Source of the DNA: Acinetobacter sp. WCHAc010034
GTDB taxonomy: Bacteria; Pseudomonadota; Gammaproteobacteria; Pseudomonadales; Moraxellaceae
DNA: 64,000 nt
NCBI RefSeq assembly: GCF_001696615.3
Contig: NZ_CP032279.1
Span: 2,604,001 to 2,668,000, forward strand
Direction: 5' to 3'
Numbering within the stretch: the stretch's first letter is position 1; each line of letters begins with the position of its first letter. This document shows positions 34,553-44,037 of this stretch, piece by piece. The notes beneath the pieces were generated by a model. The model was not told where the DNA came from. It saw only the letters and a list, made by a program, of their open reading frames with translations, and did not search any database. The translations under genes and the position numbers were made by a program.

Positions 34553-35614
34553 ATGAATAAAAATAAGAGCAATCTGCAGTTATGCACGGCGCTGGGCCTG
34601 CTGATGTTCAGCGGCTTCAGTTTTGCCGAAAGCGCCATCACCGGGCTGCATTTTCTGCATAAGGACTGGGAGCTGGCCTGCGACAATACCGGAACTTGCC
34701 GGGCGGCGGGCTATCAGGCGGAAGACCATTTGGCGCGCCCCGTTTCGGTGCTGCTGCAGCGCGCCGCAGGCGCCCATGCGCGGGTCAGCGCGCGGGTTAA
34801 AATTGATGCGGCGCATATTCCGGCCCAGCGCAAGCCGCTGCAGCTGTCCATGCTGGGGCGCAGCTACGGCACTGTAGCTTTAGACCTCCGCTCCGGAGAA
34901 GGCCAGCTTTCGGCTGCGCAGACGAAGGCGCTGCTGAAGGCCGTGCAGAGCGCGCAGCCGGTTGTCTGGACCGCCGATGATGCCGGATGGGCGCTTTCCT
35001 CTGCCGGCGCCAGCGCGGTGCTGCTGAAAATGGATGATTTCCAGAAGCGCGTGGGCACGCCATCGGCGCTGGCGCGCAAAGGCATGCAGTCCAATGCCGG
35101 CGTTTTAAAGATGCAGCCTTTGCCGCTGGTTCAGATCAAGAACTATCAGCGGGGCATTGCCAAGCGCCTGAATGTGAACGCAGCGCCGGCGCAGCAGCTG
35201 GCGGCGCGCCTGAAAAAATCCGCGCCTAAGGAAGGCTGCTGGGCGCTGTATGAAGGCAGTTATCTGCCGGAAGATCAAATCGCCATCTATCCGCTGAACC
35301 GCCAGAATGTGCTGGTGGAAGCGCCGTGCTGGCGCGCCGCCTATAATTACGGTTACGGCTACTGGGTGATGGACAAGGCCCTGATGCAGACCAGGCAGTT
35401 TGTCACTGCTTCAGCCTCCAGTTTCAGCGAGGGGCAGATTTTCGCTGCGCAAAAAGGCCGGGGCATTGCGGACTGCGGCAGCCAGGATGAATGGGCATGG
35501 AACGGCAGCCGCTTTGTCAAAACCTATCAGGCCATACAGGCGCAGTGCAAGGGCTTTACCGGCGGCGCATGGGACATGCCGCTGCTGATTTCCAAGGTGC
35601 AGGCGGCGCAATAA
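34553..35614 (+). CDS. DUF1176 secreted protein
   Basis: A 353-residue protein. The start at 34553 gives a signal peptide ending SGFSFA. The DUF1176 features are KDWELACDNTGTCRAAGYQ near the mature start, an SARV strand region, and a C-terminal domain with GYGYWVMD and Cys pairs likely in disulfides (CDNTGTC, DCGSQDEW, QC). Periplasmic location is likely; function unknown. Confidence 0.88.
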   Translation: MNKNKSNLQLCTALGLLMFSGFSFAESAITGLHFLHKDWELACDNTGTCRAAGYQAEDHLARPVSVLLQRAAGAHARVSARVKIDAAHIPAQRKPLQLSMLGRSYGTVALDLRSGEGQLSAAQTKALLKAVQSAQPVVWTADDAGWALSSAGASAVLLKMDDFQKRVGTPSALARKGMQSNAGVLKMQPLPLVQIKNYQRGIAKRLNVNAAPAQQLAARLKKSAPKEGCWALYEGSYLPEDQIAIYPLNRQNVLVEAPCWRAAYNYGYGYWVMDKALMQTRQFVTASASSFSEGQIFAAQKGRGIADCGSQDEWAWNGSRFVKTYQAIQAQCKGFTGGAWDMPLLISKVQAAQ

Positions 35615-35642
35615 AAAGCGCCGCGGCAGCTGCTTTGCCGGC

Positions 35643-36455
<813 letters not shown>

Positions 36456-36489
36456 TCAGGCAACTCTCGAGCGCATTTTTGCTGCGCGG

Positions 36490-37176
36490 ATGGATATGGT
36501 GCAGACCGTGATTAAGAATATTTTGATTGATTTGGATGGAACATTGACTGATCCGAAAGCCGGCATCACCGCATCTGCGCGCTATGGGCTGGAAAAGGCA
36601 GGCTATCCGATTGATGAAAATAGCAATATTGACTGGATTATCGGCCCGCCCTTAAAAGCCTCGCTGGCCAAGATTTTAAATGTTGCGCTGGATGATGATC
36701 TGGCGGAGCAGGCGCTGCTGGGCTACCGGGAGCGCTTTTCGGTGACGGGCTTATTTGAAAATAAAGTCTATCCGGATGTGGCGGAAACTTTAGCCAGCCT
36801 GAAGCAGCAGGGCTTCAAGTTACTGGTCGCTACAGCAAAGCCGACGGTCTACGCCAAGCAGATTCTGGCGCATTTTGAACTGGCGCAGTATTTTGCGGAA
36901 ATTTACGGCAGCGAGCTTTCCGGAGAACGCACCAATAAAGGCGATTTGATCGCCTATATTCTGGAGCAGGAACAGCTGCTGGCTGCCGAATGCCTGATGG
37001 TCGGCGACCGCGAATTTGACATTCTGGGCGCGCGCCGCAACGGCATCGGCAGCATCGGGGTTGCTTACGGCTACGGTTCTGTGGAAGAGCTGGCGCAGGC
37101 GCAGCCTGAAATGGTGATTCAGTCCTTCGGCGCCCTGCTGGAGGCGATTCCCGGTCTGGGCTGCAAGCCTGCCTGA
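36490..37176 (+). CDS. HAD-superfamily phosphatase (Gph-like)
   Basis: About 228 residues. Motif I is ILIDLDGTLTD, motif II LLVATAKPT, and motifs III/IV are Lys near ERTNKGDLI and MVGDREFDILGARRN. This is the phosphoglycolate-phosphatase-like subgroup with a helical cap domain (residues about 25-90). Substrate not certain. An ATG at 36496 is an alternative start. Divergent from thiD. Confidence 0.88.
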   Translation: MDMVQTVIKNILIDLDGTLTDPKAGITASARYGLEKAGYPIDENSNIDWIIGPPLKASLAKILNVALDDDLAEQALLGYRERFSVTGLFENKVYPDVAETLASLKQQGFKLLVATAKPTVYAKQILAHFELAQYFAEIYGSELSGERTNKGDLIAYILEQEQLLAAECLMVGDREFDILGARRNGIGSIGVAYGYGSVEELAQAQPEMVIQSFGALLEAIPGLGCKPA

Positions 37177-37272
37177 GCTGAGGGCTTTAGCGGCCGGATA
37201 GATTCCGGCAGCTTTAAAAGCGCCGCAGCATCAATAGAAATTGGCGCCTTCATCATCAAGGCGCTTTCCTAA

Positions 37273-37327
37273 AATGCAAAACGCCCGGCGATATGCGCCG
37301 GGCGTTTTTATGCAATCGGCCGCAGCC
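37273..37327. repeat. 55-bp direct repeat, left copy, with terminator
   Basis: A near-copy (51 of 55 positions) of 40808-40862. The core is the palindrome ACGCCCGGCG / CGCCGGGCGT with an ATATG loop, i.e. a terminator, flanked by TGCA repeats and GGCCGCAGCC. It sits just past the stop of the MHS transporter gene. Confidence 0.9.
37281..37310. terminator. Terminator between HAD gene and MHS transporter
   Basis: A 10-bp GC-rich stem with an A run and T run on the two sides; works for both convergent transcripts. Confidence 0.9.
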
Positions 37328-37346
37328 TTTTTCAGCTGGGAGCTGC

Positions 37347-38651
37347 TTAGTTCTTATGCTTGGAGAACTTATGGCCCTGATCGCATAAGGCCGCTGCAGC
37401 CACCAGAACGGCAGCAATCAGCAGAATGATCACTACGCCGGTGGTTGAATGCGTCGGTGAAGCGGCCACCAGGGACAGCGCGCCCAATGGCGCCAGGCCG
37501 CCGGCAATCGCCGTGCCGATTTCACGGCCAGAACTGACCCCGGTCGAGCGGTTTTCAACAGCAAACTGGCGGCTGAGGAACGAGCCTTGCGGCGCGAACA
37601 TCATTGGCGCAAGCACGCCTGTGCCGATCGCAATCGCGATATAAATTGCCGTGCTGTTGCCGGTTTCCAGCAGCATCATGAACGGATAGGCAAACAGGAT
37701 GGACAGCACGCCGCCCAGCATCAGGACTTTTTTGCTGTTCCATTTGTCGCACAGCCAGCCGAAGAACGGCACGCAGAAAATTGCAACCAGGCTGGCAATG
37801 GTGACCGAAAGGGACGTGGTATGCGCGCTGACGCCTTTGAACTGAGTCAGGTAAGCCAGCGAGAAAGTTTTGAAGATATAGCTGAGGGCGTTATAGCCAA
37901 TCGCCACAATAAACACAACCATCAGGCCTTTCATATTGGTTCGGAGGATGTCTTTAAATGGATTGGTTTTAACTTTCTCCACATGCGCTTCTTGATAATC
38001 CGGCGTTTCAGGCAGGCTGTGGCGCACCCACAGGCCAATGATCACCAGCACAAAGCTTAAAACAAATGGAATGCGCCAGCCGCCGTTCACCAGAAACTCA
38101 TCGCCGTTCAGCGTCAGCAGGAAAATGGTCAGCGAGGACAGCAGCAGGCCCAGATTCAAGCCCAGAGCGGGCCATGCGCCCTGGCTGCCGCGCTTGTCTT
38201 CTGAGGCATGTTCATACGAGGTGATGGCTGCGCCGGCAAATTCCGCGCCTGCGCCCAGGCCCTGAATAATCCGGAAGAAGACCAGCAGAATAGGCGCCCA
38301 GATGCCGATGCTGGAATAGCTTGGAATCAGGCCGATTGCGGTGGTGCACAGGCCCATCAGCAGGAAGGTCACAAACAGCATTTTCTTGCGGCCGTATTTG
38401 TCGCCGAAATAGCCGAAGAACAGGCCGCCGATCGGGCGCGCAATAAAGCCGATTGCGAAAGTCGCAAAGGCCTGAATCGCCGCCGTGCCCGGATCAGAGG
38501 TGTCAAAAAATACCTTGCTGAATACAATTGAAGCCATGGTGGCGTAAAGATAAAAGTCGTACCACTCCAGCATTGAACCCACAATCGTTGCTGTTGCGAC
38601 TTTCCTTAATCGGGTCTTTTTCTCTAGTTCTGTTTCAGTAGAATGGCTCAT
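37347..38651 (-). CDS. MFS transporter, metabolite:H+ symporter (MHS) family
   Basis: A 434-residue protein with 12 predicted membrane spans. MLEWYDFYLYATMASIVF and GYFGDKYGRKKML (loop 2-3) are the MHS hallmarks, as in KgtP, ShiA and ProP. FFRIIQGLGAGAEFAGA is span 4. It probably imports an organic acid. The neighbour is L-2-hydroxyglutarate oxidase, transcribed in the same direction with a 41-bp gap, so 2-hydroxyglutarate or a related dicarboxylate is the inferred substrate. Confidence 0.88.
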   Translation of the reverse strand: MSHSTETELEKKTRLRKVATATIVGSMLEWYDFYLYATMASIVFSKVFFDTSDPGTAAIQAFATFAIGFIARPIGGLFFGYFGDKYGRKKMLFVTFLLMGLCTTAIGLIPSYSSIGIWAPILLVFFRIIQGLGAGAEFAGAAITSYEHASEDKRGSQGAWPALGLNLGLLLSSLTIFLLTLNGDEFLVNGGWRIPFVLSFVLVIIGLWVRHSLPETPDYQEAHVEKVKTNPFKDILRTNMKGLMVVFIVAIGYNALSYIFKTFSLAYLTQFKGVSAHTTSLSVTIASLVAIFCVPFFGWLCDKWNSKKVLMLGGVLSILFAYPFMMLLETGNSTAIYIAIAIGTGVLAPMMFAPQGSFLSRQFAVENRSTGVSSGREIGTAIAGGLAPLGALSLVAASPTHSTTGVVIILLIAAVLVAAAALCDQGHKFSKHKN

Positions 38652-38692
38652 TCAATATTCCTTTAAAAGAGTTCCAAAAATGCTGCCGGCGC

Positions 38693-39901
38693 TTAGTGAT
38701 GAGTCATGACTTCACGGACGATATATTCAGCAATCGCTAAAGAGGAGGTTGCGCCTGGAGAAGGCGCATTGCGGATATGGGTGATATTGCCCTGCTTGCG
38801 GATCACAAAGTCATCCACCAGCGAACCGTCCGATTCCATAGCCTGCGCGCGGATGCCGCGGGTAGCGGGAACTGCGGAAACATTGGCCAGGCTCGGGACG
38901 TATTTGGCGGCTTCTTCGACAAAATTGGTCTGGCTGAGCACGGTTTTCAGCTCGCGCACGGCCGCCGGCATGTTCTTGGAAGAGAACTTCCAGAAGCCTT
39001 TATAGGTCAGGAAATCATAGACATCAGAAATATTGATGCGCTTGCCTGAATAGTTTTCACGGCCGAAAGAAATAAACGCGTTTGGCCCAATGGTCATCTG
39101 GCCGTCAATGCGCTTGGTGAAATGCACGCCAAGGAAAGGGTATTTCGGGTCCGGCACCGGATAAATCAGGCCTTTGACATGATCTTTGAAATTTTCATCA
39201 ATCACATAGTACTGGCCGAAAAAGGGCACAATTTTCGGGGTTTCAATATCGCCAGACTGCGCCGCCAAGCGGTCTGACTGCAGGCCTGCGCAGGATACGG
39301 CATAGTCAAACTGCGTACCGTGATGCTCATTGCCTTCAAAATGCACGGTGATTTTCTGATTTTTTTCGCTCAGGCTGGTGACCTTGCGCCCTAGAAAAAT
39401 CTGGCCGCCTTTGCTTTTAATTTCCTGCGCAATATGCCGGGCGATTTCACCGTAGCTGACAATTGCTGTGCGTGGCGAATACAGCGCTTTGGTGCCGATG
39501 CAGTTCGGCTCGACATCCCTGATTTCGCTGGCGCTCAGCATGCGCACATCCGGCACTTTATTGGCCAGAGACTTCATGTAAATTGCGTCCAGGCGGCCTT
39601 CTTCTTCTTTGGAAAGCGCAACCACAACCTTGCCGCATTCATCATAAGGAATGCTGTTTTCCGCGCAGTACTGCTGCACCAGCTCGGCGCCGCGGCGGCA
39701 CAGGCGGGCTTTTAAGCCGCCCGGCTCATAATACAGGCCGGCATGCACCACGCCGGAATTGTGGCTGGACTGATGCATCGCCACATCCTGCTCTTTTTCA
39801 AAAACACTGACCTGCGCTTCAGGAAAATCCAGCAGCAATTGCCGGGCAACCGCCAGTCCATTGATTCCCCCTCCGATAATGGCATAATGCTTATTAGTCA
39901 T
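38693..39901 (-). CDS. lhgO: L-2-hydroxyglutarate oxidase LhgO-like
   Basis: A 402-residue FAD protein from the ATG at 39901 (AAGGAAAA ribosome site). The dinucleotide-binding start is AIIGGGINGLAVARQLL, and HQSSHNSGVVHAGLYYEPG is the LhgO/DadA-type active-site helix. C-terminal GIRAQAM and HIRNAPSPGATSS close the FAD site. LhgO oxidises L-2-hydroxyglutarate to 2-oxoglutarate and passes electrons to quinone. No csiD neighbour was found; the gene is paired with a transporter and a regulator. Confidence 0.88.
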   Translation of the reverse strand: MTNKHYAIIGGGINGLAVARQLLLDFPEAQVSVFEKEQDVAMHQSSHNSGVVHAGLYYEPGGLKARLCRRGAELVQQYCAENSIPYDECGKVVVALSKEEEGRLDAIYMKSLANKVPDVRMLSASEIRDVEPNCIGTKALYSPRTAIVSYGEIARHIAQEIKSKGGQIFLGRKVTSLSEKNQKITVHFEGNEHHGTQFDYAVSCAGLQSDRLAAQSGDIETPKIVPFFGQYYVIDENFKDHVKGLIYPVPDPKYPFLGVHFTKRIDGQMTIGPNAFISFGRENYSGKRINISDVYDFLTYKGFWKFSSKNMPAAVRELKTVLSQTNFVEEAAKYVPSLANVSAVPATRGIRAQAMESDGSLVDDFVIRKQGNITHIRNAPSPGATSSLAIAEYIVREVMTHH

Positions 39902-39923
39902 AAATTTTCCTTGTTCAAACAGC

Positions 39924-40631
39924 ATGAAATTGATCCAAAAACCAAAAACGTTGACTGAAGAAGCATTCGAAATTCTGCAGGATGCAATAATTAACAATCA
40001 CTTACAGTTCAATGTGCTTTATTCAGCAACCGAGTTGGGTCAGATGTTAGGCGGGATTTCCCGCACCCCAGTCCGTGAAGCAGCGCAGATGCTTGAAAAG
40101 ATTGGCATTGTCAAAATTGAAAAGAACAAAGGCATACGCATTATGCCCACGACTTTTGCAACCATGATTGAGTCCTTTCAAATCCGCTTAATGCTTGAAG
40201 TTCCTTTAGTGCGCAGGGCGACAGAGGTCCGCACTGAAAAAGACATTCAGCAGCTCGACCAGATTTTTGAGGAATTCAGGCAGAAAGCGTCTTCCGGAGA
40301 TATCACTGGAACATTGAAAGCCGACCGCGACTATCACTTGGCGCTTTTGCAGATTGTGGGCAATCAGAAAGCCATCGACATTATCAGCAATACCCGCAAT
40401 CAGGTGCTGATTGCCGGTTCCGCCACAATTCCTCATTCAAGATGCTGCCTGGAAACCTTTAACGATCACTTGCAGCTGCATGAGGCGTTTGTCAATGGGG
40501 AGGCTCAGCAAGCAGCTCACTTGATGAAATCCCACATTATCAATACCGCGACTTTATTGATTCACCAAGAATCCGCTAAGCGTGAAAATTGGTCAGATTA
40601 CGATTCCAATGATTATCTGAATTGGATTTGA
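39924..40631 (+). CDS. GntR-family regulator (FCD type) of the lhgO cassette
   Basis: A 235-residue protein: an N-terminal winged helix (EEAFEILQDAIINNHL, GGISRTPVREAAQMLEKIG) and a C-terminal all-helical FCD sensor with the metal/ligand residues D..H..H (DRDYHLALL, FNDHLQLHEA). Its start is only 22 bp from that of lhgO on the other strand, so promoters overlap coding sequence. It probably represses lhgO and the transporter, in the manner of LhgR, and answers to 2-hydroxyglutarate; that is inference. Confidence 0.88.
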   Translation: MKLIQKPKTLTEEAFEILQDAIINNHLQFNVLYSATELGQMLGGISRTPVREAAQMLEKIGIVKIEKNKGIRIMPTTFATMIESFQIRLMLEVPLVRRATEVRTEKDIQQLDQIFEEFRQKASSGDITGTLKADRDYHLALLQIVGNQKAIDIISNTRNQVLIAGSATIPHSRCCLETFNDHLQLHEAFVNGEAQQAAHLMKSHIINTATLLIHQESAKRENWSDYDSNDYLNWI

Positions 40632-40692
40632 AAGAAATCGTAGCATGTTGCATGCAACGTGTAAATAATGCGCAGCAGTGAACAGCGCTATT

Positions 40693-40725
40693 CCCGTATG
40701 CGACTTTAGTCGAAGCATCGGGCGG
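40693..40725 (+). terminator. Candidate terminator of the GntR gene
   Basis: CCCG-T-ATGC and GCATCGGG pair with one bulged T; a second stem (CGACTTTAGTCG) lies inside the loop. No proper T run follows at once. A perfect 12-bp palindrome GTTGCATGCAAC also lies at 40647-40658. Confidence 0.45.
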
Positions 40726-40807
40726 GTTTTGCCGGGATAAATTCAGCTGTTTAAGCAGTGTTTAGCCATGAGGAGGGCGCTTGAGTTGCTCAGGCAGCGG
40801 AGGCTGC

Positions 40808-40862
40808 AATGCAAAACGCCCGGCGATATGCACCGGGCGCTGTTATGCAATTGGCCGCAGCC
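40808..40862. repeat. 55-bp direct repeat, right copy, with degraded terminator
   Basis: A near-copy of 37273-37327. The right arm reads ACCGGGCGC and the T run is broken (CTGTT). It is 4 bp from the dusC stop and serves as its terminator on the minus strand, where the A-rich left part becomes the T run. Confidence 0.9.
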
Positions 40863-40866
40863 GGGA

Positions 40867-41805
40867 TCAGGACTGGGCGTGGTGTTTCAGCTGCTGTGAA
40901 ATTTCATCCAGCGCCTTGACCCGCTTGATTTCATTCCATAGGGCCTTGGCTTCGGGGTAATGCTTTGACATCATGCCCAGCCACTGCTTATAGCGCCCGA
41001 CCATATTGATTTCTTTTTTATATGGCCCGCTTAAGAAGCGGATCTGCAGCTGGATCAGCTCATTCCACGTGATCAGCGCTTCATCAGTATCTTTGCGGAT
41101 GCACTGCGTAATATCAGGCGTAGTGACGGCAGCGCGGCCAATCATTAAATCCTGACAGCCGGATTCCAGCCGGCACTGCTTGGCGTCGGCATTGTTCCAG
41201 ATTTCGCCATTGGCAATCACATTGATTTTCAAGGCTTCACGGATCGGCTGCAGCTGATCCCAGAATGCCGGCGGGGTATAGCCGTCGGCTTTGGTGCGCG
41301 CATGCACCGTCACCCAGGCCGCGCCGGCATCTTCAATGGCATGGGCATTTTCCAGCATAAAGCTGCGGTCCATATAGCCCAGGCGCATTTTGGCGGAAAC
41401 CGGGATATGCGCCGGCACTGCGTCACGGACGGCTTTCACCAGCTCATGCACCACTTCAGGCTCATCCAGCAGCACCGAACCGCCGCGGTGGCGGTTGACG
41501 GTTTTGGCCGGGCAGCCGAAGTTCATGTCGATGGCTGGCGCGCCCAGTTCCGCCGCGCGCACGGCATTGGCTGCCAGCATTTCAGGGTTATTGCCTAAAA
41601 ACTGCACATGCACCGGCGTGCCGGCTGCGGTTTTTCCGCCGTTCTGCAGCTCAGGGCAGTAAGCCTGATAGATGTGATCCGGCAGCACAGAATCTGTGAC
41701 GCGGATGAACTCGGTTACGCACCAGTCGAAGCTGCCGACATGCGTCAGGACATCACGCATGATGGGATCAGTTAAGCCTTCCATGGGGGCAAGGATGAGT
41801 TTCAA
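40867..41805 (-). CDS. dusC: tRNA-dihydrouridine(16) synthase DusC
   Basis: A 312-residue FMN enzyme. LAPMEGLTDPIMRDVLT binds FMN, DMNFGCPAKTVNRHRGG carries the catalytic Cys, and KMRLGYMD and NGEIWN are barrel motifs. The size and the FWDQLQPIREAL segment match DusC, which reduces U16 of tRNA with NADPH. It starts at 41805 and lies directly left of the Xer-site region. Confidence 0.92.
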   Translation of the reverse strand: MKLILAPMEGLTDPIMRDVLTHVGSFDWCVTEFIRVTDSVLPDHIYQAYCPELQNGGKTAAGTPVHVQFLGNNPEMLAANAVRAAELGAPAIDMNFGCPAKTVNRHRGGSVLLDEPEVVHELVKAVRDAVPAHIPVSAKMRLGYMDRSFMLENAHAIEDAGAAWVTVHARTKADGYTPPAFWDQLQPIREALKINVIANGEIWNNADAKQCRLESGCQDLMIGRAAVTTPDITQCIRKDTDEALITWNELIQLQIRFLSGPYKKEINMVGRYKQWLGMMSKHYPEAKALWNEIKRVKALDEISQQLKHHAQS

Positions 41806-41912
41806 TGTGCGCTGCCAGTCAGATGAAAAACGGTGTTATACGTTTTTTTGCGCGGGTTGTCTAGAAAAAGGGCTTTGAAATATTATAGGGTGATAGAGGC
41901 TTGACTGCTTAT

Positions 41913-41939
41913 ATTTCGTATAAGGGATTTATGTTAAAT
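41913..41939 (+). other. dif/pdif-like Xer site, left (5-bp spacer)
   Basis: A XerC arm ATTTCGTATAA (41913-41923) is followed by GGGAT and a XerD arm TTATGTTAAAT (41929-41939). The XerD arm equals that of the E. coli dif site. The spacer is 5 bp instead of 6, so the site may be decayed. Confidence 0.65.
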
Positions 41940-42023
41940 GGCTGGCTTTAATCCTTAATGCGATAGAACCTAAAAAAGTAACAGGGTTGCAACACTCACT
42001 CAAGAAGGTAAGGTTCTAAGAAA

Positions 42024-42506
42024 ATGAATAATTGTTTATCAAGTAATATCGAAGAAATAAAATGGTCAAAGATGGGGTATATTTCAGTTTTTGACCATTG
42101 GTTAGATGAGGTGGAAGCAGATGAATGTAAGATCTTATGTTATTCAATAGCTAAGGATTCTGATGTGTTAGATGAATACTTAGATAGTGAAAAAAAATTT
42201 ATTAATTTTTATACGTCTTTGTCTGATCAAGCCTATTGTTTTTATAAAGATTCTTGGCAATTATTTAATACAAATAGTGAAAAATTTGAGCGAATTTTAA
42301 AAAGAAGTCTAAGAGAGGAACGATTAGATTTTTTCGATATTTACTATCCAAACTACTCATTACGGTTTAAAGGTGGGCATGATAGAACTGATGCCTTTTT
42401 TATTGAGGATATTAGATTTTTATCTGATTTAAGTAAAGCTGTTGAAATAAATGGGTTATTTATTTTATCTATTCAAGATTATTCAGAGGACTTGGATCGA
42501 GTCTAA
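42024..42506 (+). CDS. Low-GC hypothetical protein inside Xer module
   Basis: A 160-residue acidic soluble protein, very AT-rich in contrast to dusC on its left. EWLDEVEADE-like and YYPNYSLRFKGGHDRTD segments are the only landmarks. No family is recognised; the size would suit an immunity or anti-restriction protein, but nothing shows that. AAGGT precedes the ATG. TAGAACCT (41966 region) and AGGTTCTA (42011 region) are inverted repeats near its start. Confidence 0.6.
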   Translation: MNNCLSSNIEEIKWSKMGYISVFDHWLDEVEADECKILCYSIAKDSDVLDEYLDSEKKFINFYTSLSDQAYCFYKDSWQLFNTNSEKFERILKRSLREERLDFFDIYYPNYSLRFKGGHDRTDAFFIEDIRFLSDLSKAVEINGLFILSIQDYSEDLDRV

Positions 42507-42520
42507 ATCCAAGGTGATCC

Positions 42521-42550
42521 TAGACACTTTAATTGGGTTCTAACAAGCGT
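42521..42550. mobile_element. Remnant right end of a second IS1202-family element plus AGCGT
   Basis: TAGACACTTTAATTGGGTTC followed by TAACA (42521-42545) matches the last 25 bp of the intact IS (44008-44032) with one mismatch, and is followed by the same AGCGT. Weaker likeness to the subterminal repeat extends left to about 42500. It is best read as the end of an older, related IS. Confidence 0.7.
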
Positions 42551-44032
42551 TGTTATTCACCAATTAAAATGTCTATGCGATAAACCATTTAAAATGTCGT
42601 GTTTTTAACCACAAGAGTCAAGCACAGGATTTAACTTTCTTTGCTCAATGATGGCTTTCTGAGCTTTACGACTCGGCATACTTTTCTTGGATCTAGAACG
42701 TTTATTTTGTTGTTCCAATTCTTCATGTTGTTGTTGAATATGTGCCAGAACTGAACCTAACCGTTTATTCTCAACCACTTCATTCTGCTGTAGCCCAGCC
42801 AATTTATTGAAGATGCTGTAGTTGAGCTTTCGTCCTTCATGCATGAGGGCCACAGTTCCATCCGGGTACTCCAGAAATGAAATGTATTGCCCAACCAGCT
42901 TATGATTCAGCTCTGTCGGTTCAAGCAGATAAATACATTTGTCATAGGTCAGGGTCAGATTCTTGGTGACCTTACGTGGTTCCTGCCAGGTAAAAATATC
43001 ATCCAGTTCAAGATGAGATTCGGTTAATGGCCGATGTAAATTCTTTGCATTTCTCGCACATTTGGCGAACTTCTGATTGAAATGCTCAATAAAGCAGGGC
43101 AGCCAGGGATTGGCTTCCGCAATCGAACCGATGCCTTCCAGGCGCATCTCCTTGATCAGACGGTCCTGAAGGGTTCTATTGGCACGTTCTACGCGACCTT
43201 TAGCTTGCGGTGAGTTGGCGAAGATAATATCAATGTTTAACTCGTTCAGAATCCGCCCAAATTGCGTGATTTTACTATCTTGGCTCGATTTCTGATTCAC
43301 TCGGAATACCGAGTGTTTATCGCTGTAAAAGGCCAAAGGCTTGCCATATTGCTCAATGTAGGCTCTAGTGGAAAGCATATAATCAAAGGTCGTTTCCGCC
43401 TCACAAAAGCGCAGATGTAGCAGCTTTCCAGTGGCATCATCGATATAAACCAATAAACAGCATTTGGCAGCTCGACCTTCAAACCAGTCATGATATGAGC
43501 CATCAATCTGGATCAGCTCACCGAAGCAATCACGGTTATAGCGTGGCTGATATGGACGTTTCAGGCGTTTGGATCGCGGAATCCAGAGCTCATTGGCCGT
43601 CATCCAGCGACGAACCGTTTCTACCGGGATATTCAGGTCAAATATGCTACTGAGCTTCTCATGGGCCAAGGTGGGTCCAAATCCAAGCAGATGTTCAGAA
43701 ATAATTGAAAGACATTGCGATTTTAATAAATCATCATGGCGATGATGGCCCGGTTGACCACGACTTGCATGAGTCATGCCTGAAACACCATCTTGATTGA
43801 GCTTCTGTAATAACCGGGTAATTTGACGGGTAGAAAGATTCAGGATTTCAGCAGCACGGACTTGGGTAATACGATGATCTCGAACGTCTTGCAGAACTGC
43901 AAGACGTTGAATTTCTTTATCAGACATAGTGATCAGCATCTATATTTTATATCCAGTCCATGGTGATAAAAACCATCATAAACCAGACATTTTTATTGGT
44001 GAGAATATAGACACTTTAAATGGGTTCTAACA
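42551..44032 (-). mobile_element. Intact IS1202-family (ISNCY-type) insertion sequence
   Basis: A 1482-bp element. Left end TGTTATTCACCAATTAAAAT and then GTCTAT; right end, read inward, TGTTAGAACCCATTTAAAGT and then GTCTAT: 20 of 26 positions match. A second copy of the motif ([CT]CCA.T.AAAATGTC) lies about 10 bp further in at both ends. The element is flanked by AGCGT (42546-42550 and 44033-44037) as target duplication. The right duplicate touches the XerC arm of the site at 44038. It carries one intact transposase gene. Confidence 0.85.
42605..43939 (-). CDS. IS1202-family DDE transposase
   Basis: A 444-residue protein. An N-terminal helix-turn-helix pair (residues about 6-60, EILNLSTRQITRLLQKL) leads to an integrase core with candidate catalytic residues Asp146 (IQIDGSYHDWF), Asp207 (FYSDKHSVF) and Glu251 (KGRVERANRTLQD). 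The C-terminus is a basic beta/coiled domain (NKRSRSKKSMPSRKAQK). Full length with no frameshift, so the IS is probably active. An inner ATG at 43927 is an alternative start. Confidence 0.92.
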   Translation of the reverse strand: MLITMSDKEIQRLAVLQDVRDHRITQVRAAEILNLSTRQITRLLQKLNQDGVSGMTHASRGQPGHHRHDDLLKSQCLSIISEHLLGFGPTLAHEKLSSIFDLNIPVETVRRWMTANELWIPRSKRLKRPYQPRYNRDCFGELIQIDGSYHDWFEGRAAKCCLLVYIDDATGKLLHLRFCEAETTFDYMLSTRAYIEQYGKPLAFYSDKHSVFRVNQKSSQDSKITQFGRILNELNIDIIFANSPQAKGRVERANRTLQDRLIKEMRLEGIGSIAEANPWLPCFIEHFNQKFAKCARNAKNLHRPLTESHLELDDIFTWQEPRKVTKNLTLTYDKCIYLLEPTELNHKLVGQYISFLEYPDGTVALMHEGRKLNYSIFNKLAGLQQNEVVENKRLGSVLAHIQQQHEELEQQNKRSRSKKSMPSRKAQKAIIEQRKLNPVLDSCG

Positions 44033-44037
44033 AGCGT

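Noticed and set aside
42541..42550. TCTAACAAGCGT as an integron attC core
   Set aside because: No R'/R'' core pair, no integrase and no attC-like fold; the sequence is the IS end plus target duplication.
42521..44037. 30-bp direct repeats as target-site duplication of the IS
   Set aside because: Defining the IS ends as TGT...ACA gives better terminal inverted repeats at both ends and a perfect 5-bp duplication AGCGT. The other 25 bp are then IS-end sequence, one copy belonging to an older element. The longer-duplication reading is kept only as the refuting alternative.
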